Source of the DNA: CAMBRQ01 sp945870325
Lineage (GTDB): Bacteria > Bacillota > Clostridia > Lachnospirales > Lachnospiraceae
Direction: 5' to 3'
Length of the DNA stretch: 64,000 nt
Assembly (NCBI RefSeq): GCF_050313795.1
Contig: NZ_JBNPMC010000001.1
Span: 186,001 to 250,000 of the forward strand
Shown here: piece by piece, positions 33,531 to 41,648 of the stretch
Layout of the letters: the number at the start of each line of letters is the position of its first letter
How positions within the stretch are numbered: position 1 is the first letter of the stretch
Translations under genes and position numbers: made by a program
Notes under the pieces: generated by a model
Told to the model about the DNA's origin: nothing
The model's input: only the letters and a program-made list of their open reading frames with translations
Databases searched by the model: none

Positions 33531-35619
33531 GCACACCATCCTTTCGTTTGGGAAACTCCAACTTGAAATTGACATACTTGCCGCCGGTATCGTCCAGGAT
33601 CACCACGGCGTCATAGGTGGAACCTTTCTTCTCCGACCACATCCCCTTGACGGAAGTGTGGCCTTTTTTCAGAAGGTCGGCCGCCATCTTCCGGGTCATT
33701 TCCTTGCGGCGGCTGGTCCAGAAACGGTCATTCTTCCACATGACAAACTGGCAGGCCCGGTCCGAACAGGCGAAATTCTTCTTGCCTTCATAGACCGGCT
33801 TGCCGCAGCGGGGGCAGAGGCCCACCGTCTCTTTCTCCGGCTGGAACAGCTTTTGCCCATCCTCGGAAATGTGGGAGTATTTCCGCACCAGCTCCGCCGC
33901 CATTGCCTCGATCCCGTCCATGAAGTCCTCCGGCGACGCCTGGCCCTTTGCCACCTCGTTCAACCGCTGCTCCCAATCCGCTGTGAGCTTGGGAGAGGTC
34001 AGCAGCTCCGGCAGCACCGTGACCAGGTTAACGCCTGCCTTTGTAGGGATCAGGTTCTTGCCCTTGCGCTCCACGAACCCGCCGGACACCAGCTTTTCAA
34101 TGATGGCCGCCCTTGTCGCCGGGGTGCCCAGGCCCTTGCGTTCTGCCTCGTCCGGCATATCTTCCTTGCCCGCATTCTCCATGGCCGACAGAAGGGTGTC
34201 CTCCGTGTAGGGCTTGGGGGGCGAAGTGAAGTGCTCGGTGACGGAGGCGGAGACCGGCTCAAAGACCTGCCCCTCGGTCAAGGCGGGAAGAACACCCTCG
34301 GCATCTTCATCCTCCGGCTTCTCCTTCAGGGAGGAACGGAACACCTCCTGGATGGCGCGCCAGCCCTGGGAAAGCACCTGCTTTCCTTTTGCCGTGAAGG
34401 TATGTCCGCCGCAGTCAAAGGTGGCCGTGACCGCCTCATACACGAAAGGCTCTGCCGCCGCACACAGCAGCTTGCAGCAGACCAGCAGAAGAATATTGCG
34501 CTCGCCCACAGGCAGCGCAGGGACATCCGCCTTTTCCAGTTCCAGGGTGGGAATCAGGGCATGGTGATCGGATACCTCCTTGTTGTTCACCAGCGCCAGA
34601 ACATCGGGAAAAAACTCCGGGCAGGTGTCGAAGGGCGGCACCCGCGCCGCCAGATGCAGGACCACGGAGGCGGTCTCCGCCATGTCAACCGTCAGATACC
34701 GGCTGTCCGTGCGGGGATAGGTCAGCAGCTTCTTTTCATAGAGCGACTGGGCGTAGTCCAGGGTTTGCTTGGCCGTGTAGCCGAACACCCGGTTTGCCTC
34801 CCGCTGCAAGGTGGTCAGGTCGTACAGCTTGGGCGGCTTCTCCGTCTTTTCCTCCCGCACCACGGATATACAGGTTGCTCTTTTACCATCACAGGCATCC
34901 CGGATGGCCTGGGCGTCCTCCGGGGAAACAATGCGGTCGCTGACCGCCTCGGCTCCCTCCAGCGCCAGTCGCACATGATGGTATTTCTCCTTGCGGAACA
35001 GGACGATCTTACCGTCCCGGTCGGCCAGCATCGCCAGGGTGGGTGTCTGCACCCGCCCAATATTTAACGTTCGATGATACAACACCGAAAAGAGCCGTGA
35101 GGCATTGATACCAACAAGCCAGTCCGCCTTTTGGCGGCAAAGTGCCGATTGATACAGCGGGTCATAGTCCGCGCCGGGGCGCAGGTCGGAAAATCCCTCC
35201 CGGATTGCCGCGTCCTCCATCGAAGAAATCCAGAGGCGGGAGAAAGGCTTGGAACATCCGGCGGCCTCATAGACCAGCCGGAAAATCAATTCACCCTCGC
35301 GCCCCGCGTCGCAGGCGTTGACCAGCTCCGTCACATCGGGGCGTTCCATCAGCGATTGCAAGATATGGAACTGTGCAGCCTTTTCCTCGGACACCACATA
35401 GCGGAATGGGTCGGGCAGGATGGGCAGGTCCTCATACCGCCACTTTTTGTAGCGGTCATCATAGGCGGCCGCGTCCGCCAGCCCCACCAGATGCCCGATG
35501 CACCAGGAAATCAGCCAGCCGCCGCCCTCAAAATAGCCATCGGCCCTGGATGTGACACCCAGGGCCGACGCGATATTCTTTGCTACACTCGGTTTTTCGC
35601 AGATCACCAATTTGCTCAA
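33517..35619 (-). CDS. topB: DNA topoisomerase III
   Basis: 700 residues, type IA topoisomerase as found on conjugative elements. The Toprim domain has VICEKPSVAKNIASALG and NACDAGREGELIF. The catalytic Tyr is about residue 301 in LLTYPRTDSRYL. The C-terminus holds a zinc ribbon-like motif (CPRCGKPVYEGKKNFACSDRAC). It resolves or relaxes DNA during transfer. The start overlaps the DUF4366 stop by 4 nt. This is an element copy, not the housekeeping enzyme. Confidence 0.93.
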   Translation of the reverse strand: MSKLVICEKPSVAKNIASALGVTSRADGYFEGGGWLISWCIGHLVGLADAAAYDDRYKKWRYEDLPILPDPFRYVVSEEKAAQFHILQSLMERPDVTELVNACDAGREGELIFRLVYEAAGCSKPFSRLWISSMEDAAIREGFSDLRPGADYDPLYQSALCRQKADWLVGINASRLFSVLYHRTLNIGRVQTPTLAMLADRDGKIVLFRKEKYHHVRLALEGAEAVSDRIVSPEDAQAIRDACDGKRATCISVVREEKTEKPPKLYDLTTLQREANRVFGYTAKQTLDYAQSLYEKKLLTYPRTDSRYLTVDMAETASVVLHLAARVPPFDTCPEFFPDVLALVNNKEVSDHHALIPTLELEKADVPALPVGERNILLLVCCKLLCAAAEPFVYEAVTATFDCGGHTFTAKGKQVLSQGWRAIQEVFRSSLKEKPEDEDAEGVLPALTEGQVFEPVSASVTEHFTSPPKPYTEDTLLSAMENAGKEDMPDEAERKGLGTPATRAAIIEKLVSGGFVERKGKNLIPTKAGVNLVTVLPELLTSPKLTADWEQRLNEVAKGQASPEDFMDGIEAMAAELVRKYSHISEDGQKLFQPEKETVGLCPRCGKPVYEGKKNFACSDRACQFVMWKNDRFWTSRRKEMTRKMAADLLKKGHTSVKGMWSEKKGSTYDAVVILDDTGGKYVNFKLEFPKRKDGVHGKK

Positions 35620-36347
35620 TTCTGGTCCTCCTGTTCTTTCTGTTCAGGATCGTCCTCGTTTTCGTATTCCTCGTCCTCGAACTCATAGTCGTCCGGATCG
35701 GCGCTGACCTTTGCGCCCTGCTTGGGCTTGATGAACTTGATGTAGGCGAAGGCTCCGCCGCCGCCCAGGGCCGCCAGCAGCAGGATCAGCACCAGGGCTC
35801 CGCCGCTGCCGGACTCCTTCTCCGGCTCCGGTTCGGGCTCCGGCTCCACCTCCGGCGCTTTCCCAGCGCACTCGCTCATATTCACCGAACAGACCGGACA
35901 GGCGGTATTCACCGCACCGGCCTGGCACTTCTCAGCGCAGGTACAAGCAGCGGGCTTTTCCTCCGCCTGTCCATCTTCCATCAGCGCCATCAGGTCGGCT
36001 TCGTCCACCTGGTTCAAGAAGTGAACGGCCGTTTCCTTGTCCTCGTTGGCCCGGTCGATCAGGATGTAAAAATAGTTGCCCGCTTTCGTGGTCACGGTGA
36101 TAAGCTGTTTGTCGCCGTAATAATCGTCCACCAGCGTAGCGTTGCCTTCCGGGGTAAGGGGCTGGCCTTCCGGCTCCACGCCCCCGGTGGCGGGTTCCTC
36201 GGTGGGTTCCGGCGTCGTCTCGGCGGGCTCCCCGGTGTAATAGTCGCCATCCCCGCCGCCCGCAAAGGCGGTGACGGAGAAAGCGGTCATGCACAGGACC
36301 ACCGCCAGCATCGCCGTAAACAGCCGGATCACTTTCTTATTCTTCAT
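35616..36347 (-). CDS. DUF4366 membrane protein of the transfer operon
   Basis: 243 residues. A signal peptide (LFTAMLAVVLCMTAFSVTAFA) is followed by a conserved domain (DDYYGDKQLITVTTKAGNYFYILIDRANEDKETAVHFLNQVDEADLM), a Cys cluster (CTCAEKCQAGAVNTACPVC), a Glu/Pro repeat and a C-terminal membrane helix (GGALVLILLLAALGGGGAFAYIKFI). It is exported and anchored, so likely a surface component of the mating channel. Overlaps with both neighbours show co-translation. Confidence 0.85.
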   Translation of the reverse strand: MKNKKVIRLFTAMLAVVLCMTAFSVTAFAGGGDGDYYTGEPAETTPEPTEEPATGGVEPEGQPLTPEGNATLVDDYYGDKQLITVTTKAGNYFYILIDRANEDKETAVHFLNQVDEADLMALMEDGQAEEKPAACTCAEKCQAGAVNTACPVCSVNMSECAGKAPEVEPEPEPEPEKESGSGGALVLILLLAALGGGGAFAYIKFIKPKQGAKVSADPDDYEFEDEEYENEDDPEQKEQEDQN

Positions 36348-36618
36348 GGTCGCTGTCCTCCATATCCTCGTCGTCAGGGTCCGCCGCTGCTTCCGCCTCC
36401 ATCATCCCGTCGGGCAGGGTGATAAGGCCGCTGGCGTAGGCCTTCAGGAAGGCGGTCAGCTCCTTGTTGTCCATGCGCACCGCCTTGACCATGCGGACGA
36501 TCTCCAGGTTTTCTTCCTCGGTGAGCTGCGCCTCCAGTTCCCGAAGGCGCTTCTGCTGGACGGAAATCTTCTCCTTCGTCTTTTCGATGTCCTTGCGGAT
36601 TTTTTCAACCGTTGCCAT
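36337..36618 (-). CDS. DUF4315 coiled-coil protein
   Basis: 93 residues from MATVEKIRKDIEKTKEKISV at 36618, preceded by AAAGGAG. The N-terminal half is a coiled coil (RLRELEAQLTEEENLEIVRMV). The acidic C-terminus ends in AAADPDDEDMEDSDHEE. It has the size and pattern of DUF4315, always next to DUF4366 in these elements. It overlaps the PP-loop gene (14 nt) and DUF4366 (11 nt). Role in transfer unknown. Confidence 0.85.
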   Translation of the reverse strand: MATVEKIRKDIEKTKEKISVQQKRLRELEAQLTEEENLEIVRMVKAVRMDNKELTAFLKAYASGLITLPDGMMEAEAAADPDDEDMEDSDHEE

Positions 36619-37339
36619 GTGTGCAAAACTCCTTTCCAAATCGTTCTCTCCAGGAATAGTTCCGCCCCAGGCCCTTGACCGTTTTCAGATTTTGCCTGGC
36701 GTTGTCCTCCAACGCCAGGGCGCGGCGAAACAAATCGGGATGCTGCTCCCGCAGGGCGGTGATCTCGTCGGGTTTCATGCTGGGACAGAAAAAACAGGAC
36801 GATTTTCCCGGCTGGGGCAGCCCTGCCGCCTCGATCTGCCGGATGCAATCGTCCCGCGTCCATCCCCATTCCATCAGGGGATACCACTTGCTGTATTTTC
36901 GGTCGGCCAGGTCGCCCAGCAGCACCTTGTCGCTGCGGTAGCCCTCGCCCGCGTCGTAGCCGATGAATTTGACCACCCGTTTGCCCGCCTCCCAGGTTCG
37001 GCGGCATGGCGGATAATGGTTGCAGAACTTTTCCTGCGGCCCGATCTTGTGTTTCAGGGAACACCGCTTGAAGCCGTAAGCAATGGATGGAAGGCTGCAA
37101 CTTTGCAGACATTCATCCTCCAGCGTCAGCCGTTTCCCGTCACGGGTGGTCTTATACACTCTGGTAATGGGTGGCATCCCGTGGTCCTTCAGCCAGCGAT
37201 CCATCACATCCAGATAGGCGTAGGTGTGGGGATGCTCCGCCCCCGTATCCGCAAAGAGGATCAGGTCCACCGGGATACGGTGCTGGTGCAGCCCAATCAA
37301 AAGGGCGGTGCTGTTGGCGCCGCCCCCGTAGGAAACCAT
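36605..37339 (-). CDS. Phosphoadenosine-phosphosulfate-reductase-like PP-loop protein
   Basis: 244 residues. MVSYGGGANSTALLIGL is a PP-loop ATP pyrophosphatase motif, followed by ILFADTGAEHPHTYAYLD. Several Cys (CLQSC, KRCSLKH, CNHYPPC, SSCFFCPS) could hold an Fe-S cluster. It is not metabolic PAPS reductase by length and context. Similar genes are regularly found in Tn1549-type operons between NlpC/P60 and DUF4315. DNA or nucleotide modification is a guess. The GGAGG site is 14 nt from the ATG, slightly far. Confidence 0.8.
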   Translation of the reverse strand: MVSYGGGANSTALLIGLHQHRIPVDLILFADTGAEHPHTYAYLDVMDRWLKDHGMPPITRVYKTTRDGKRLTLEDECLQSCSLPSIAYGFKRCSLKHKIGPQEKFCNHYPPCRRTWEAGKRVVKFIGYDAGEGYRSDKVLLGDLADRKYSKWYPLMEWGWTRDDCIRQIEAAGLPQPGKSSCFFCPSMKPDEITALREQHPDLFRRALALEDNARQNLKTVKGLGRNYSWRERFGKEFCTHGNG

Positions 37340-37360
37340 ATTGATGCTTCATCACCTCCA

Positions 37361-39250
37361 TCAGTTGTACGGCGGTCTGCCGTATGCGTAGAAATGAGAC
37401 TGCCAGTAGCTCGTGTTCAGGTTGGAATATTGAATGGGGTCGCCGCAATGCAGCATCATCCCGTCGCCCACATAGATGCCTACATGAGATACGCCGGTTG
37501 TGTCGTAGGTCCCCACGAAGAACACCAGATCGCCGGGCTGGGGGTCGGATACCGGGGTGGAAATGTTGTAGAGCCCCTGGGCGCCCAGCCGCCCGGTATT
37601 GCACAGGCCGCTGTTGGTCAGCACATAGCTGACGAAGCCGCTGCAATCAAAAGAGGTGCTGGGGCTGCTGCCGCCCCACACATAGGGATAGCCCAAATAC
37701 TTTTCTGCCTCGCTGATAAGGGTGTTGAACCGCTCGTCCGTCAGGTATTCAGCGGGAATCTCCCAGGCGGTGGGCGGGTTGTCGATGTACTTGTTCACAT
37801 ACCCGGAGGACGGGAACAGGTCGGGGCGGTTGCCCAGGGTGGACATATATGTGGCGTACAAGGAAAGCTGTTCCTCGCCCATCATGTAAACGGGGACATG
37901 GGACAGGTCGAAGTTCTCCAATGTCACGGTACAGATATACCAGGTGTACGGAACTTCCACCTCATACTCATTGCCCTCGCTGTCCGTCCTTGTTTCCGTC
38001 CGATAGCGGGTCTCCGTGGTCACGGTTTCGGTGAGGATGTATTGCTTGTCAAAGAGGGTTTGAAGGTCTCCCTGTACCTGGTCGATGGTGAACACCCCAT
38101 CATGGAGAGCCGACAGAATGGAGATCAGCACATAGGGGTCATGCTCGATCTCATCCAGGTCGAAGTGATACTCGTCATAGTCGTGGGTGGCCTCGTAGGT
38201 GTCCAGGTACTCCCGCAATTCATCCTCTTTGGCGCAGTAGGCTTCTTCCGCCGCCAGCATATCGGAGTCCTCGGAGAGATAGGAGGACGCCATGATGTTG
38301 GATACACCGCCGCCGAACATGGAGGAACAGGATTGCAGGGAGCCCAGCAGCATCACCAGCAGAAGGCCGATGCCGCCCACGATCAGCGCGCCCTTCCAAT
38401 GCCGTTTCAGGAAAAGGGCGGTGCGCTTGGACTCCTGGGCGGTTTTCTTGGCCGCCTTTGCCGTGGCCTCCGCTGTTTTCCCGGCCTGGGCGGTCTTGCC
38501 CGCCGCCCGGTACGCCGCCGCATATTGCTTTTGCAGCTTCCGTTTCTGCCACAGGCGGGAGATGGGATTGGATGCAAGCTGGGGGTTCTCCGCCATAGCT
38601 TTCCGATAGTAGAAATCCGCATTGGCATTGACCGCCGCCTGCTCCGCCTTTGCCGCGTCTCGCCAGGGTTTCAGCTTGCGTTCCGCCCGCCAGTTCTGGA
38701 CACGGCGGTTTCCGTAGCCCACAGCCTTCTCAATGCCGCGTTCTCCCAAGTGGCCCGACTGGACGCCGGAATTTTCCTGCTCCACCTCCCGGACCTTGCC
38801 GTGGATGGCGGCGCCTGCCTCCTGGATGGGGCGGGACAGCGGATTGGTATGCTGGGGGGATGGCGGTTTGGACGGAACAGCAGCCTTTGCCGCGTCCAGC
38901 CGGTCCGCCGCCTTGTCCGACTTGCGGATGGCCCCTTGCAGCTCCGGCTTGGCCTGGTCTGCCTCGGAAAACTGCAATCGGGAGGATGGGCGGCTTGCCG
39001 CCGCCTCGCCCTCCCGATAGGCCCTGCGCTGTTTCCGACGATTCTTTTTGGCTGCTGCCTGTTCCCGGTACAGTTCCGCACGATCCACCGCTTTCCCGGC
39101 GGCACCCGTCGTATCGCCGGATACGGAATGGTCCTGCTCCGGCTCCCGGTGGTCGGGATAGGTGGTTTCGCCTGTGACCAGATTGACGGATACTGCCCCG
39201 TCACGGGTCATCTTCTGCGCCTCCTTTTCGGGGGCTTTCCATTCTTTCAA
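37361..39250 (-). CDS. NlpC/P60-family hydrolase of the transfer channel (VirB1-like role)
   Basis: 629 residues. A long basic cytoplasmic N-terminus (to about 285) is followed by one membrane helix (WKGALIVGGIGLLLVMLLGSL). An extracellular part with a lysozyme-like or linker region (to about 500) leads to the C-terminal NlpC/P60 domain: YVWGGSSPSTSFDCSGFVSYV (catalytic Cys), VSHVGIYVG (His), MMLHCG. It opens peptidoglycan for the conjugation machinery. The ATG overlaps the methyltransferase stop by 4 nt. Confidence 0.9.
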   Translation of the reverse strand: MKEWKAPEKEAQKMTRDGAVSVNLVTGETTYPDHREPEQDHSVSGDTTGAAGKAVDRAELYREQAAAKKNRRKQRRAYREGEAAASRPSSRLQFSEADQAKPELQGAIRKSDKAADRLDAAKAAVPSKPPSPQHTNPLSRPIQEAGAAIHGKVREVEQENSGVQSGHLGERGIEKAVGYGNRRVQNWRAERKLKPWRDAAKAEQAAVNANADFYYRKAMAENPQLASNPISRLWQKRKLQKQYAAAYRAAGKTAQAGKTAEATAKAAKKTAQESKRTALFLKRHWKGALIVGGIGLLLVMLLGSLQSCSSMFGGGVSNIMASSYLSEDSDMLAAEEAYCAKEDELREYLDTYEATHDYDEYHFDLDEIEHDPYVLISILSALHDGVFTIDQVQGDLQTLFDKQYILTETVTTETRYRTETRTDSEGNEYEVEVPYTWYICTVTLENFDLSHVPVYMMGEEQLSLYATYMSTLGNRPDLFPSSGYVNKYIDNPPTAWEIPAEYLTDERFNTLISEAEKYLGYPYVWGGSSPSTSFDCSGFVSYVLTNSGLCNTGRLGAQGLYNISTPVSDPQPGDLVFFVGTYDTTGVSHVGIYVGDGMMLHCGDPIQYSNLNTSYWQSHFYAYGRPPYN

Positions 39251-40269
39251 GGTGCGTCACCTCCTGTTCCATAGGGGCAGATGTTGACACAGGCCCCCGT
39301 TTCGATCATGGCGATGTACTGGAAAATGGGATAGGCCTGGGGCGGGCAGACCGCGTTCCCCAGGGTTTTCAGCCGCAGCGCCCGGTTGTCGGTGTCCTCG
39401 GTCATGCGGGGGACTCCTTCGGGCTCGGCACGCCATAGGATGCGTCCGTCCATTTCGGGGGGAATCCCATAAGCCATTCCACCCAATCCGGGTTCAGCGC
39501 CGCTTTCTCGGAACGGGGCTGCTCCTGCCGGATCACCTGAGCCGACAGGTTGGAGGTCGGGGATTTGTCCCGGAAGGCCGCCGGTTTCAGGGTGGAACGG
39601 TAGCCCTCCGATGCTGCCGGGGTCAGATAGAACACCGCTGCCGACAGGGACAGGCTCCAGATCGACCCGTCCTTGTTCCGTTTGCGGAATATCCCATTGT
39701 CCGACAGGAACACATCCAGGTTGGCAGCGTCCCGCCCGGTGGATTTGTCGGAGGCAAGGGGTGTGGGAAACATCAGCCGCGACGATAAAAGTTCGCTGGC
39801 GCTCATGCCATGCGCCGACGCCGCAAGCCGGAAATACGAATGGGAGAACAGCGTATCCCGCTTTTGCCAGGTCAAAAATCGTTTTGTCGAGCCCCATATT
39901 GATGAAGCCAGCAACATTTTCCCCAAGCACCCAACGGGGCCGCAGTTCGGCAATAACGCGGCACATTTCCGGCCACAGGTAGCGTTCATCCGCAAAGCCC
40001 CGCCGCTTTCCTGCGGTGGAGAAGGGCTGGCACGGGAATCCGCCGGAGAGGATGGTGATGGTTTCAAGTCCTGTTTTCTCAAAAAACGCCTCCTTCGTGA
40101 ATGTGGTGATGTCCCGAAACTTCGGCACATCCGGCCAATGCTTTTGCAGGATGGAATAGGGATAGTCCGCCCACTCGCATTGACAAACCGTTTCAAAGCC
40201 CGCCGCCTCTGCCGCCAGGTCCAGCCCGCCGATGCCGGAAAAGAGGCTGACATGGGTGAGCTTATTCAT
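39247..40269 (-). CDS. DNA (cytosine-5) methyltransferase
   Basis: 340 residues. Motif I VSLFSGIGGLDLAAEAAG, motif IV SGGFPCQPFSTAG (catalytic Cys), motif VI LGENVAGF, motif VIII HERQRTFIVAA, and motif X LRLKTLGNAVCPPQAYPIF are in one frame. The target-recognition part between about residues 175 and 300 is odd. Another frame over 39402-39773 gives a sequence (MFPTPLASDKSTG… LNPDWVEWLMGFPPKWTD) that looks more like a genuine methyltransferase variable region. Probably protects the element's DNA from restriction; specificity unknown. Confidence 0.85.
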   Translation of the reverse strand: MNKLTHVSLFSGIGGLDLAAEAAGFETVCQCEWADYPYSILQKHWPDVPKFRDITTFTKEAFFEKTGLETITILSGGFPCQPFSTAGKRRGFADERYLWPEMCRVIAELRPRWVLGENVAGFINMGLDKTIFDLAKAGYAVLPFVFPACGVGAWHERQRTFIVAADVSHTPCLRQIHRAGRCQPGCVPVGQWDIPQTEQGRVDLEPVPVGSGVLSDPGSIGGLPFHPETGGLPGQIPDLQPVGSGDPAGAAPFRESGAEPGLGGMAYGIPPEMDGRILWRAEPEGVPRMTEDTDNRALRLKTLGNAVCPPQAYPIFQYIAMIETGACVNICPYGTGGDAP

Positions 40270-40882
40270 GGCTGATCTGCTCCCCAGGGATCAGCTCCGC
40301 CCGGAACCGCTTGATGACCGCCGCCTCCAATTCATCCTGACAAAAGTTACTGTCAGCGGAAAGACCCAACTTGCGGCGCAGCCTGTTCAGCGTCTTTTCA
40401 TAGTTCCCGTATTTCTTTTGCAGGCGGAGAAAATCCTTCTCGTTCTGCGCCTGCGACAGACACTTGGCGATGCTGTACCAGGTCACCAGGAACATGTGCA
40501 GCTCGCTCACCAGCAGCCGGAATCCGCTGCCGGGGATCAGATAGTGTTCCTCCTGGCGGCCGCCGCCCGGTTCGGGTTCGTCGTTCTCACACTCCACATA
40601 GAAGGCGTCCAGCTCGCACAGCTCCCGCGCCTTCATCCCGGCAAGGTCCGCCTTGTCGCCAAACACCAGGTAACGGCCGGGAATGTTCCAGACGTCAAAC
40701 TTGTCATCGGCGATCTGGCCGTACCGCTTCGCCGCCGCAATGAACGCCTCCACATCCTCCCGGTCCTTGATTTTTCCGGCAAGGAAGGCAAGCTGATGAA
40801 GCAGCCCATAGAGATGCACTTCCTCGTCGATATGTGCCTCATAGGTCTTTTCCTCGATGACATACAGCTTTTCCTGTTCCAT
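40262..40882 (-). CDS. Uncharacterized 206-residue protein of the transfer operon
   Basis: Starts MEQEKLYVIEEKTYEAHIDE at 40882. It is acidic and largely helical, with FDVWNIPGRYLVFGDKADL and GFRLLVSELHMFLVTWYSIAKCLSQ, without a membrane segment or known motif. It begins 4 nt after the BRO-type gene and overlaps the methyltransferase by 8 nt, so it is translated with them. I do not recognise a family. The basic helical end (LNRLRRKLGLSAD) could contact nucleic acid. Confidence 0.6.
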   Translation of the reverse strand: MEQEKLYVIEEKTYEAHIDEEVHLYGLLHQLAFLAGKIKDREDVEAFIAAAKRYGQIADDKFDVWNIPGRYLVFGDKADLAGMKARELCELDAFYVECENDEPEPGGGRQEEHYLIPGSGFRLLVSELHMFLVTWYSIAKCLSQAQNEKDFLRLQKKYGNYEKTLNRLRRKLGLSADSNFCQDELEAAVIKRFRAELIPGEQISHE

Positions 40883-40886
40883 ATCC

Positions 40887-41648
40887 TTATCCCATCCTTT
40901 CCTTCCATTCCAGCCGCATTTGCCCATCATCCAGCAGCAGACGGATCACATTTTTGCCCTGGGGCGTAATCAAGGTCTGCTGTCCAAAATGCCCGTATTT
41001 CCAGAAGTCCTTCACACGGAACAACCCGTCATTGGAGGGCTTGGCATAGGGCAGAAGGTATCCGGCCGGGCAGCGGTACAGAAATCCCGCGTCCATCAGG
41101 AAACGGCAAAACGCACGCTCCCCGATTTGCAGTTCCTTCGCCGTAGCCCGGATATTGGTGCAGTTTTCTTCATGGACAAAGGCATCATAGAAATCTGCTT
41201 TCGGCCGCAGCCGTTCCACCTCGCCGGAGAGCTGCCGGTTTTTCTCATGCTCGGCAAGAAGCTGGTCGGCAAAAGCCAGCAGTATTTCCGGCTTTTCCGC
41301 CGCCTGCTCCAAAAGGGAGGCGGTCATATATCCGCCCGTCTTGCGGATCATGGGGAGAACTTCGTCAAACACCCATTTTTCAAAGCGTTCCGCACCAGGC
41401 AGCCGACTATGAACGATCAGGCGGTACACATCACCCTCGGAAATGAATTTCATCTGTTGAATCCCGCCATTAGAAGGGGTCGGTAAAACGCAGACCCCTT
41501 TGCAATGGGCTGAAATGGCATCAGCCGTGCGTTGGTATCCGAGCGCTTTTGCAATATCTTTTCCGCAAAACAGATAATTGCCGTTCTGCTCGATCACTCG
41601 GATGCTGCCAAATTCGCGGTTATTGAAAACCGCCATCTTGTTATCCAT
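40887..41648 (-). CDS. BRO-N/KilAC antirepressor-like protein
   Basis: 253 residues from MDNKMAVFNNREFGSIRVIE at 41648, GGAGG 6 nt upstream. The BRO-N domain (FCGKDIAKALGYQRTADAIS, SEGDVYRLIVHSRLPGAERFEKWVFDEVLP) covers residues 1-110. The C-terminal KilAC-type phage antirepressor domain covers about 155-250 (NIRATAKELQIGERAFCRFL, FWKYGHFGQQTLITPQGKNVI). Such proteins relieve phage repressors. Here it lies inside the conjugation operon, overlapping the virB4 stop, so it may control the element's own repressor. Confidence 0.85.
   Translation of the reverse strand: MDNKMAVFNNREFGSIRVIEQNGNYLFCGKDIAKALGYQRTADAISAHCKGVCVLPTPSNGGIQQMKFISEGDVYRLIVHSRLPGAERFEKWVFDEVLPMIRKTGGYMTASLLEQAAEKPEILLAFADQLLAEHEKNRQLSGEVERLRPKADFYDAFVHEENCTNIRATAKELQIGERAFCRFLMDAGFLYRCPAGYLLPYAKPSNDGLFRVKDFWKYGHFGQQTLITPQGKNVIRLLLDDGQMRLEWKERMG

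Noticed and set aside
31431..33566. 711-codon plus-strand open frame
   Set aside because: Antisense shadow of the ArdA fusion and the 178-residue protein.
33295..35067. 590-codon plus-strand open frame
   Set aside because: Antisense to topoisomerase III, whose active-site and Toprim motifs fix the real strand.
36464..39274. 936-codon open frame on the plus strand
   Set aside because: It is antisense to PP-loop, NlpC/P60 and neighbouring genes with clear motifs; GC-rich codon use leaves long stop-free antisense frames. It has no protein motif or ribosome binding site.
39402..40253. Full-length second gene in the alternative methyltransferase frame
   Set aside because: Its first half is clearly a shadow of motifs I-VI; only the second part looks protein-like, so it is reported as a finding, not as a gene.
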